Origin: Sporolactobacillus sp. Y61
Lineage (GTDB): Bacteria; Bacillota; Bacilli; Bacillales; Sporolactobacillaceae
DNA: 64,000 nt
NCBI RefSeq assembly: GCF_040529185.1
Contig: NZ_CP159510.1
Span: forward strand, 2,790,001 to 2,854,000
Direction: 5' to 3'
A program made the translations under genes and the position numbers. Of this stretch, positions 56,595-64,000 are shown in pieces (within the stretch, counting starts at the first letter, position 1; each line of letters begins with the position of its first letter). A model generated the notes under the pieces. That model made no database searches, was not told where the DNA came from, and was given only the letters and a program-made list of their open reading frames with translations.

Positions 56595-57329
56595 CCCGAC
56601 TTCCTCCTTTATCACAGTTCCCGGTTCATTGGAAAACGAGGAACGGACAACCAGCTCAATATGATTATCCTTAGCATATTCTACAGCGCGGGGGTGCAGG
56701 ACACCTGCACCGAGATAGGCTAGCTCCAGCATTTCATCGTAGCTGATTTCCCGCAGTTTTCTCGCCTGGTCTACATAACGGGGATCTGTTGTGAATACGC
56801 CGGTGACGTCTGTATAAATGTCACACCTTGAAGCACCGAAAGCCGCAGCCAGCGCTACAGCTGAGGTGTCGGATCCTCCTCTGCCAAGCGTCGTGATGTC
56901 TCCGGACTCTGTCACCCCCTGAAAACCTGCGACAACGACAATGCCCCCCTGCCTGAGACAGGGACGGATCAGTGAGGTATCGATAGCAGAAATCCGGGCA
57001 TGCCCATAGCTCGCTTCCGTCCTTATACCTGCCTGCCAGCCTGTGAAAGAAACGGCCTCATACCCTTTTTCAATGAGTGCCATAGACAGCATAGCAATCG
57101 TGACCTGTTCCCCCGTAGACAGAAGTACGTCCGTTTCCCGTTTTGATGGATGATTTGAAATCTGTTTCGCTTTTGCAAGCAGGTCATCCGTTGTTCCGCC
57201 CATTGCAGAAACCACAACAATGATCTGGTTTCCCGCCTCTTTCTCCTGAATAATTCTGTCTGCTGCCCTTCGGAGACGCTCAACTGTCGCTACCGACGTC
57301 CCGCCGAATTTCATTACTAATAAAGCCAC
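56085..57329 (-). CDS. lysC: Aspartokinase (lysine-sensitive, alpha and beta subunits)
   Basis: First enzyme of lysine, threonine and methionine synthesis. 414 residues: kinase domain with MKFGGTSVATVERL, VVVSAMGGTTDDL, TLGRGGSDTSAVALAA, then two ACT domains (VTLLGLSNSVSAVSRVF, VSIVGSGMASNPGVAAEMF). A very strong internal ribosome site (AAAGGAGGAAG) precedes ATG 56594, which would give a 169-residue beta subunit made of the ACT domains, as in B. subtilis. It sits behind a lysine riboswitch. Confidence 0.97.
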   Translation of the reverse strand: MALLVMKFGGTSVATVERLRRAADRIIQEKEAGNQIIVVVSAMGGTTDDLLAKAKQISNHPSKRETDVLLSTGEQVTIAMLSMALIEKGYEAVSFTGWQAGIRTEASYGHARISAIDTSLIRPCLRQGGIVVVAGFQGVTESGDITTLGRGGSDTSAVALAAAFGASRCDIYTDVTGVFTTDPRYVDQARKLREISYDEMLELAYLGAGVLHPRAVEYAKDNHIELVVRSSFSNEPGTVIKEEVGMEKTKLVRGLAFEKNVSKVTLLGLSNSVSAVSRVFDVIASKQISIDVIVQNVLDEAQTNLSFTVDRDLLDETLDVLRTHEKDLEFNRLIFESGLAKVSIVGSGMASNPGVAAEMFHTLAKEKIKVKMISTSEIKVSTIIDEEKLPAALDTLHETFHLAEEESNSFRPGN

Positions 57330-57427
57330 TCGTCACTCGCTCCTTTATATGATCACGGCTTGCCTGCGCTGTTCTTTATACCCTTTCCGGGATCCGAAAC
57401 TTTCTGCCGGTATTTTCCCCGGATGAC

Positions 57428-57652
57428 AAAAAGCAGCGAGAATCTCCCGCTGCTGAACTGTTTTTCCACAACATGCTGAGATAGTTCTCCACACCCGAAA
57501 AGTATGACAGCCCTGCATTTGTTCAATACAGATCCAGCACAAATCCGCGATGAACCGGACCGGCTTCGGCAGATTCCCCTTTCCCGCAGTACTCATCGAA
57601 TTTCATCCTTCTCATACTGCCTATTCATGGAATCTGCGCCTCTATCACATTA
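57428..57652 (-). promoter_or_regulatory. Lysine riboswitch (L box) of lysC
   Basis: The minus strand shows GTGATAGAGGCGCAGATT, AGTA, GGAAAGGGGAATCTGCCGAAG, GGGCTGTCAT and GAGAACTATCTCAG, the ordered elements of the lysine aptamer. AGCAGCGGGAG and CTCGCTGCT with TTTTTG (57428-57458) form the terminator. Lysine binding would stop lysC transcription. Between this and uvrC only a small CTGGC/GCCAG hairpin is seen. Confidence 0.93.
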
Positions 57653-57788
57653 GAAATATGAATTTAAGTGAATAAAGAAAAACACATCCACTGGCGCCGC
57701 CAGAGCCTCAGTTTTTCTGATTCTTATTCCGCAAAAATACTGTACTTTTCTAAAGTATAACAAAATAAAAGTTCTGAAACAAACACTT

Positions 57789-59573
57789 TCAGTCGGAGTT
57801 GTCCAGATATTTTTTTACGGACTCCGCTACTTTCTGCGGCAGACCGGCTTCCTTCAGTTCTTCACTGCTTGCTTCACGGATTTTTTTTATTGATCCGAAC
57901 TTGCGCAGTAAAGTCCTTTTACGCTGCCTGCCCACCCCCGGAATATCGTCCAGGACGGAGTGCAGCATTTCTTTCTGACGTACATGACGATGAAATGTAA
58001 TCGCGAAGCGGTGTACTTCATCCTGAATCCGCTGCAGCAGATAGAAAGCCTGGCTGTTACGGGCAAGCGGAACAATCACGGGAGGCTCTCCGGCAACCAG
58101 CTGGGCTGTTCTGTGCCGGTCATCCTTGGCCAGTCCGCAAACCGGGATATAAAGGCCAAATTCATTTTCGAGCACATCGATGGCTGCTGATAACTGGCCT
58201 TTTCCCCCATCGATCAGAATCAGATCCGGAAGCACCGCTCCTTCCTTCAGCAGACGGGTATAGCGGCGACGCACCACTTCTTTCATGGTTGCGTAATCAT
58301 CCGGACCATGGACCGTCTTTACCCGATACTTGCGGTAATCACTTTTCTTTGGACGTCCGTCTTCAAAAACGACCATGGCCGATACCGGATCCGCACCCTG
58401 AATATTGGAATTGTCAAAGGTTTCGATTCGATGCGGTGCCGGCATGTCAAGTGCTTCACCAAGCTGTTCTACCGCTCCGGTCGTCCGCTTCTCGTCTTTT
58501 TCAATTAATGCGAATTTCTCCCGTAACGCAATCTGGCCGTTCTTGACTGCCATTTGCACAAGATCCTTCTTCCGCCCGCGCTGAGGCTGAAGGACCGTAA
58601 TACCCAGCATCTGTTCGGCAAGATCGCGGTTGACACGATCCGGTATAAGGACTTCCTTCGGCTTGATATGATTCTGACGAGAGTAGAACTGACCCATAAA
58701 AGTCAGGAAATCTTCTTCCGGTTCCTGATAAAAAGGAAACATGGATACCGCCCGTTCGATCAGCTTTCCCTGGCGCATGAAGAATACCTGCACACACATC
58801 CAGCCTTTATCATAAGCATAGCCGAATATATCACGGTCATCCATGTCGTTCAATATAATCTTCTGTTTCTCCATCACCGTTTCAATACTTCGGATCTGAT
58901 CACGGAGTTCTTTTGCTTTTTCGAAATTCAGCTTATCTGCTGCTTCCATCATCTTTTTTTTCAGTTCCCGTTTCACATCCCGATAGCCTCCACCGTTCAG
59001 AAAATGGGTAATATCCTCCGACATTTTCCGGTAGGTGCTGGCGGGAATATCATTCACACAGGGAGCGAGACACTGGCCAATGTGATAATACAGACATACT
59101 CTTTTTGGCATAATGTGACACTTGCGAAGTGGATAGAGTCGGTCAAGCAGCCGCTTGGTTTCATTCGCCGCGGTCACGTTGGGATAGGGGCCAAAATATT
59201 TGCCGCTTCTCCGGTTCACTTTCCTGGTAATAATCAGACGCGGATATTTTTCAGACGTTAATTTGATGTAGGGATAACTTTTGTCATCCTTTAACATGAT
59301 GTTGTAGTGGGGTTCGTGTTTCTTTATTAAGTTGATCTCAAGCAATAAAGACTCAATTTCTGAAGAAACAACGATGTATTCAAAATCGGCAATGTCCGCC
59401 ACCAGGCGCTGCGTTTTAGCATCATGCGACCCGCTGAAATACGAATGGACCCGGTTGAAAAGATTTTTTGCCTTTCCGACATAGATGATTTCACCGCGGG
59501 CATTCTTCATCAGGTAGCAGCCGGGCTGTTTGGGAAGTAGACTGAGTTTTTCTTTTATTTTCCTGTTTTCCAT
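57789..59573 (-). CDS. uvrC: Excinuclease ABC subunit C
   Basis: Makes both incisions in nucleotide excision repair. About 594 residues from ATG 59573. The GIY-YIG nuclease ([21 protein letters not shown]) is N-terminal. A UVR helix pair (KEL, then RDQIRSIE) lies near residue 210. The RNase-H-like nuclease ([32 protein letters not shown]) follows, then a helix-hairpin-helix ([18 protein letters not shown]) closes the protein. It lies between trxA and lysC as in B. subtilis. Confidence 0.97.
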   Translation of the reverse strand: MENRKIKEKLSLLPKQPGCYLMKNARGEIIYVGKAKNLFNRVHSYFSGSHDAKTQRLVADIADFEYIVVSSEIESLLLEINLIKKHEPHYNIMLKDDKSYPYIKLTSEKYPRLIITRKVNRRSGKYFGPYPNVTAANETKRLLDRLYPLRKCHIMPKRVCLYYHIGQCLAPCVNDIPASTYRKMSEDITHFLNGGGYRDVKRELKKKMMEAADKLNFEKAKELRDQIRSIETVMEKQKIILNDMDDRDIFGYAYDKGWMCVQVFFMRQGKLIERAVSMFPFYQEPEEDFLTFMGQFYSRQNHIKPKEVLIPDRVNRDLAEQMLGITVLQPQRGRKKDLVQMAVKNGQIALREKFALIEKDEKRTTGAVEQLGEALDMPAPHRIETFDNSNIQGADPVSAMVVFEDGRPKKSDYRKYRVKTVHGPDDYATMKEVVRRRYTRLLKEGAVLPDLILIDGGKGQLSAAIDVLENEFGLYIPVCGLAKDDRHRTAQLVAGEPPVIVPLARNSQAFYLLQRIQDEVHRFAITFHRHVRQKEMLHSVLDDIPGVGRQRKRTLLRKFGSIKKIREASSEELKEAGLPQKVAESVKKYLDNSD

Positions 59574-59657
59574 AACGTGTACATCCTTTACAATCATTCA
59601 TACAGACCGTTTTTATTATTAGTCACAAGCGCCAGACAATCAACTGTCCGGGCAATG

Positions 59658-59690
59658 AAAAAAGAGCTATCCTGCCGGACAGCCCTTTTT
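59658..59690 (-). terminator. Terminator after trxA
   Basis: AGGGCTGTCC and GGATAGCTCT pair with two mismatches, followed by six T residues on the minus strand. Confidence 0.75.
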
Positions 59691-59716
59691 AATGAATCTT
59701 TGTCAGAATAAAACAA

Positions 59717-60034
59717 TCAGCCGACATGCTCGTTAATCCGGTCAACCAATGCTTCTTTAGGTGTGAAGCCGACGATCTTATCCGCAATTTCGCCATCCTT
59801 GAACAGGAACATGGTCGGAATGCTCATGACGCCATACTTGCTTGCAGTCGACTGATTTTTGTCGACATCCAGTTTAACGATTTTCACCTTATCTGCTAAT
59901 TCAGAATCCACTTCTTCAAGAACCGGAGCCATCATTTTGCATGGTCCGCACCATGTAGCCCAAAAATCGGCCAGTACAAGTCCTTTAGACGTTTCATCCG
60001 CAAAATTTGCGTCTGTTACCTGACTGATAGCCAT
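59717..60034 (-). CDS. trxA: Thioredoxin
   Basis: 105-residue redox protein with the active site WCGPCK near residue 28 in FWATWCGPCKMMAPVLEE, and the cis-proline loop VMSIPTMFLFKDG. It reduces disulfides in cytosolic proteins. The ribosome site is AAGGAGG. Located between mutS2 and uvrC, as in B. subtilis. Confidence 0.98.
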   Translation of the reverse strand: MAISQVTDANFADETSKGLVLADFWATWCGPCKMMAPVLEEVDSELADKVKIVKLDVDKNQSTASKYGVMSIPTMFLFKDGEIADKIVGFTPKEALVDRINEHVG

Positions 60035-60120
60035 TCAAAAAAACCTCCTTAGTTCATTCTTCCACAAAGTATAGCATCTCCGGGCAGGTTATGCCATTAT
60101 TCAGCTTACGGGTATTTACA

Positions 60121-62484
60121 CTATTTAAACTCGACAACGGTCACGCCACTGCCGCCTTCGCCCTGACTGCCCAGGCGTGCATTCTTAATCCGTGTATTAC
60201 CTTCAACCAGTCGGGCGACACCCTTTCTCAACGCGCCGGTTCCTTTCCCGTGAATGATTGAAACACGTGGATAACCGGCCAGCATGGCCTCGTCCAGGTA
60301 TTTCTCCACTTTCCGCATGGCCTCTTCATATCGTGCCCCGCGCAGGTCCAGCTCCGGCTTCACGGTGTCCCCGGCGGTTCTGACATTGACAACAGGGGTC
60401 ACCTTTTTTTCTTCTTTGATTTTTTTCAGATCATCTGCTGCAACGTTCATCTTCAAAATACCTGCCTGCACCAGGTATTCCCGGCTGTTTATCTTTTCGA
60501 CAATGTAACCCTCCTGACCGAAACTGAGAATCCTGACGTGATCGCCGGCAGCAAATGCTTCATTATGTTTCTTCACGCGGATTGGGTGCGACGTGCGTTT
60601 TTCCGGCTCATCCAGAGCATCCATAGCATGGGAAAGACGCGTTTTTGCATCAATGATCTGGTGCTGCCTGGCTCCTCCTTTTTGCTTGAATTGCCTGAGT
60701 TCCTCGATAATTTCTTCTGCCTCATATCGCGCATTTTTCAGTGAACGTTCGGCTTTTTCTCTGGCCTTGTTCAGAATCTGTTCTTTATTACGATCCAGTT
60801 CTTTGAGTTTCCTGTTCAGTTCAGAGGTTTTCTCCTCTGCTTCCAGCCTGAGCCGGTGCGCGTTCTCTTCTTCCTTCTCTGCCATCTTGCGATTCTTCTC
60901 CAGTGACGCAATCATTTTATCAATCTGGTTGGTTTCCTGGCTGATTCTCTCTCGCGCTTCGTCAATAATTTCGCCTGGCAGTCCAAGCTTTTTTGAAATT
61001 TCAAAGGCATTACTTCGCCCCGGTACGCCCAGAAGCAGCCGATAGGTCGGACTAAGGGTTTCAACATTAAATTCAACACTGGCATTCATCACACCCTGGC
61101 GTTCATAGGCGTATGCTTTCAGTTCACTGTAATGCGTGGTACAGACGATCGTTGCGCCGCGGCCTAGGGCTGCATCCAGAATGGCAATGGACAAAGCTGC
61201 CCCTTCCTGAGGATCTGTTCCCGCGCCCAGTTCATCAAAAAGCACCAGACTTTGATCATCCAGTTCTTTTAAGATATCGACAATGTTCGTCATATGCGAG
61301 GAGAACGTACTGAGACTCTGCTCGATCGACTGTTCATCACCGATATCAGCAAATATTTTCCGAAAAACACTGACTTCAGATCCTTCATCCGCAGGAATCT
61401 GTAACCCGGATTGTGCCATTAATGTGATCAGCCCCGTGGTTTTCAGGGATACCGTCTTGCCGCCTGTATTCGGTCCGGTAATAATCAGAGCATGCGTGTG
61501 TTCATCAAAAATAACATCAATCGGCACGACGCGGTCAGCCGGAATCAGAGGATGACGGGCTTTTTTTAATCTGATCTGTCCACTGTCATTGAGTTTCGGT
61601 CGTGTCCCCCTCATCTGATGACCATATGACGCCTTCGCAAAAATAAAGTCCAGACGGGCAAGCCGTTCAACATCCTCCAGCATCTCATCTGCAGATTCAG
61701 CTGCTTCACCCGTGAGCACGCGCAGGATACGTTCAATCTCATGACGTTCTTTTGCTTTTGCTTCGCTTAACTGATTATTCAGATCGACAATGGCCTGCGG
61801 TTCTATAAAAAAGGTTGCTCCGGAAGCGGACTGATCATGCACGATTCCGCCAAACGACCCGCGGTATTCCTGTTTCACCGGGATCACCTGCCTGTCGTTG
61901 CGGATGGTAATAATCGCTTCGGACAGCATTCGGCCGCTGGACCGGACGATGTTGTCCAGCTTCTGCTTGACGCGGCCGTCACAGGTGCGGATCTGCGCGC
62001 GAATATGACGGAGCGCCGGACTGGCTGAGTCCATGACACCCCCCTGGTCGTCTATCGCACTCCGGATACGCCTTTCCAGTCCCCCGGGCACGCTCATTTC
62101 ACCCGCAAGTCGGGACAGGACAGGCAGTTCAAGCTCTTTCTCATCCACCAGATCAAGAATGAATTTCTTCATGATCCGTGTACCACGAACAGTATCAGCA
62201 ATATCGATCAGTTCTTTTGCCTGAAGCATGCCACCGATTTTTGAACGTTTCAGAGCCGGACGAATATCTGTGATCCCGCCAAAAGGCACGGAACCTTTTA
62301 AGCGCAGAACAGTCGCTCCTTCATCTGTTTCTTCCTGAAGTTTCTCCACTTCCTCCTGAACACCGGACGGCCTGAGTTGCGCAATCCGGCTTTTTCCCAG
62401 CGAAGACGCCGTATAGTTCATGAGCTGTTGTTTAATTTTGTTATACTCCAAAGATTTTAAAGCATGTTCATTCAAGGTACGCAT
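60121..62484 (-). CDS. mutS2: MutS2 ATPase with Smr domain
   Basis: 787 residues. The core and clamp lie N-terminal; the ATPase has Walker A ITGPNTGGKTVSLKTTGL, Walker B LVLFDELGAGTDP and the CTTHYSELKAYAY switch. A long coiled coil (about 520-610) leads to a C-terminal Smr domain with LDLRGARYEEAM and HGKGTGALRKGV. MutS2 proteins limit recombination and rescue collided ribosomes; which role applies here cannot be told. It follows polX directly. Confidence 0.97.
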   Translation of the reverse strand: MRTLNEHALKSLEYNKIKQQLMNYTASSLGKSRIAQLRPSGVQEEVEKLQEETDEGATVLRLKGSVPFGGITDIRPALKRSKIGGMLQAKELIDIADTVRGTRIMKKFILDLVDEKELELPVLSRLAGEMSVPGGLERRIRSAIDDQGGVMDSASPALRHIRAQIRTCDGRVKQKLDNIVRSSGRMLSEAIITIRNDRQVIPVKQEYRGSFGGIVHDQSASGATFFIEPQAIVDLNNQLSEAKAKERHEIERILRVLTGEAAESADEMLEDVERLARLDFIFAKASYGHQMRGTRPKLNDSGQIRLKKARHPLIPADRVVPIDVIFDEHTHALIITGPNTGGKTVSLKTTGLITLMAQSGLQIPADEGSEVSVFRKIFADIGDEQSIEQSLSTFSSHMTNIVDILKELDDQSLVLFDELGAGTDPQEGAALSIAILDAALGRGATIVCTTHYSELKAYAYERQGVMNASVEFNVETLSPTYRLLLGVPGRSNAFEISKKLGLPGEIIDEARERISQETNQIDKMIASLEKNRKMAEKEEENAHRLRLEAEEKTSELNRKLKELDRNKEQILNKAREKAERSLKNARYEAEEIIEELRQFKQKGGARQHQIIDAKTRLSHAMDALDEPEKRTSHPIRVKKHNEAFAAGDHVRILSFGQEGYIVEKINSREYLVQAGILKMNVAADDLKKIKEEKKVTPVVNVRTAGDTVKPELDLRGARYEEAMRKVEKYLDEAMLAGYPRVSIIHGKGTGALRKGVARLVEGNTRIKNARLGSQGEGGSGVTVVEFK

Positions 62485-62549
62485 CTCCCAGTATGAGGAT
62501 GATCATACGGTTTTACCGTTTTTTATAAATGTGGTGAATTCTTCTTTTG

Positions 62550-64000
62550 TCATGGTATTGATGACTGTTTCCGGCGAATCCATCCCCGTACGGCGGTGCT
62601 GACGCCAAGTGCCATATCATCCATCATTTTTTTCGAATGGCTGTCCGTGTCGATTGCAATGCGTACGCCTGCCGCCTGCGCTTTCCTTACCCATTTCGCC
62701 GACAGGTCAAGCCGCCTGCGATTACTGTTCAGCTCCAGCACGGTGCCTGTCTCTGCCGCCATGTCGATCAGCCGGTCGACATCTGCAGCGTAACCGGGGC
62801 GTTTGCCCAGCAAACGGCCGGTCGGGTGTGCGATCAGACGGACGTAAGGATTGTTACAGGCTGCTTCCATCCGTTTCATAATCTGATCCGTGCTTTGCGA
62901 AAAAGCCGTATGAATCGATGCAATCACAAAGTCCAGCTGTTTTAAAAGCTCGTCGGAGAAGTCCAGAGTTCCGTCCGGCAGAATGTCCATCTCTGTTCCG
63001 GAAAACAAGGTAAAATCATTGAAAAGGGCATTAACACGGGCCACTTCTTCCTGTTGTTTCAGGAGCCGGTATTCGGATAAACCGGAAGCCACACGCAGGG
63101 ATTTTGAATGATCTGTTAAACAGGCATAGGCGTATCCTTTTGCCCGCATTGCCTCAGCCATTTCCTGGATCGTATAGGATCCGTCACTCCAGGCAGAGTG
63201 CATATGCAGGTCACCTTTTATATCAGACAGTTTCAGTAAACCAAGCGGAGCCTGACCGGCCCGCTCAACTTCCTCCGTCCCTTCCCTGACCTCCGGGGGA
63301 ATCTCATACAGCCCGAAATGGCCGTAGAAATCTGCTTCACTGGAAAAAGTGCGGATTTTTCCGTTATCCGTCTTTACCCCGTACTCACTGATTCTTTCGT
63401 CACGTTCTTTGGCCAGATGGCGCATCAGAATGTTATGTTCCCTGGATCCGGTAAAGTGATTTAATGTCGTTATATAAGCAGCGGGGGAAGCAAAACGAAA
63501 GTCAACCGAGGTATGATATCTGTCTTCGAGTGTCACCGTCATTTTTGCTTCCCCGCGACCGACGACATCATGGACGGGCAGGGCATCCAGCACATGGTCA
63601 GCTGCTTGATCAGGAGTTTCTGTCTCCAGTACAAAATCAAGATCTTTCATGTATTCTTTTGCCCGGCGGAGACTGCCCGCACATGAAAAACGGCTGATTT
63701 CCTCCACCTGAGTCAGTACCTCATCAATTTGTTCGGCAAGACCGGCCATATAGGAGATCGGTAAAACATCAGGACGTTGATTTATATCATTCATCGCTTT
63801 CAGCAATTTTCTTTCCGTTTTTTCACCGAATCCGGCCAGTGCACGTACCTGTCCGCTTTCACAGGCTTTCCGGAGTTCTATTGGACCGGTTACACCGAGC
63901 TCTCGATACAACTTTCCGATTTTTTTGCCGCCAAGCCCGGGAATAGCCACAAGTTCAAGCAGGCCTGGGGGTGTTTCTTCCTGAAGGGTCTGCAGCCGGG
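62550..64000 (-). CDS. polX: DNA polymerase X with PHP domain (5' end cut by window edge)
   Basis: Family X repair polymerase with a C-terminal PHP exonuclease. The frame is open to base 64000; about 90 N-terminal residues lie outside. The helix-hairpin-helix IPGLGGKKIGKLYR is followed by palm carboxylates in GSLRRAKEYMKDLDFVLE and HTSVDFRF, then PHP metal motifs GDLHMHSAWSDG, CLTDHSKSL, SGTEMDILPDG and IAIDTDSHSK. Acts in base-excision and gap repair. It precedes mutS2 as in B. subtilis. Confidence 0.96.
   Translation of the reverse strand, partial: RLQTLQEETPPGLLELVAIPGLGGKKIGKLYRELGVTGPIELRKACESGQVRALAGFGEKTERKLLKAMNDINQRPDVLPISYMAGLAEQIDEVLTQVEEISRFSCAGSLRRAKEYMKDLDFVLETETPDQAADHVLDALPVHDVVGRGEAKMTVTLEDRYHTSVDFRFASPAAYITTLNHFTGSREHNILMRHLAKERDERISEYGVKTDNGKIRTFSSEADFYGHFGLYEIPPEVREGTEEVERAGQAPLGLLKLSDIKGDLHMHSAWSDGSYTIQEMAEAMRAKGYAYACLTDHSKSLRVASGLSEYRLLKQQEEVARVNALFNDFTLFSGTEMDILPDGTLDFSDELLKQLDFVIASIHTAFSQSTDQIMKRMEAACNNPYVRLIAHPTGRLLGKRPGYAADVDRLIDMAAETGTVLELNSNRRRLDLSAKWVRKAQAAGVRIAIDTDSHSKKMMDDMALGVSTAVRGWIRRKQSSIP

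Overview
The window is a low-to-middle GC, endospore-forming Firmicute chromosome of the order Bacillales. The evidence is a near-complete copy of the gene order seen around 2.8-2.9 Mb in Bacillus subtilis (polX-mutS2, trxA, uvrC, lysC, yslB, sdhCAB, gerE, gerM, rph, ysnA, ysnB; then ysoA, tig, clpX, lonB, ysxC, hemACDBL, spoVID, ysxE, valS, folC, spoIIB, radC, mreB). It carries sporulation and germination genes (spoIIB, spoVID, ysxE, gerM, gerE, lonB). The lactic-type peptidase PepX and the overall composition suggest Sporolactobacillaceae or a relative; that placement is inference.

Layout. 1-9.4 kb: mreB (cut by the window edge), radC, spoIIB (broken), a diguanylate cyclase, folC, and valS behind a T-box leader. 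9.4-24.3 kb: a dispersed repeat, a tiny membrane gene, two kinase-fold spore-coat genes, spoVID, a DUF421 gene, an FMN/FAD fumarate-reductase-like lipoprotein, the heme operon hemA-C-D-B-L, ysxC and lonB. 24.4-30.1 kb: clpX, tig, ysoA and an M29 aminopeptidase. 30.2-33.2 kb: an SOS-type Y-family polymerase with a YolD-like partner, a second repeat copy and an iron alcohol dehydrogenase. 33.4-44.7 kb (mostly + strand): a Lit-like membrane protein, tRNA-Arg, a decayed stretch, frameshifted pepX, a SCIFF ranthipeptide precursor with its radical-SAM maturase, class III fructose bisphosphatase ending inside a third repeat copy, a DUF4173 membrane protein and a cation efflux gene. 44.8-47.5 kb: bacterial NHEJ genes ku and a ligD split in two. 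47.6-64 kb: ysnB, rdgB, rph, gerM, gerE, sdhBAC, yslB, lysC with a lysine riboswitch, uvrC, trxA, mutS2 and polX (cut by the window edge).

How the parts work together. Genome maintenance is well represented (UvrC, RadC, MutS2, PolX, PolY2, Ku/LigD), as are spore coat and germination, heme plus succinate dehydrogenase, and protein quality control (Tig, ClpX, LonB). Candidate CcpA (cre) sites precede sdhC, the fumarate-reductase-like gene and fbp, pointing to carbon-catabolite control of the respiratory and gluconeogenic genes.

Most interesting items: the SCIFF peptide/maturase pair, which is typical of Clostridia, here with five rather than six cysteines; an apparently undescribed about 180-190 bp dispersed element with a conserved foldable core, one shortened copy of which forms the C-terminus of Fbp; and four genes (spoIIB, pepX, ysnB, rph) each broken by the apparent loss of one base in a short run, which may be an assembly signature rather than biology.
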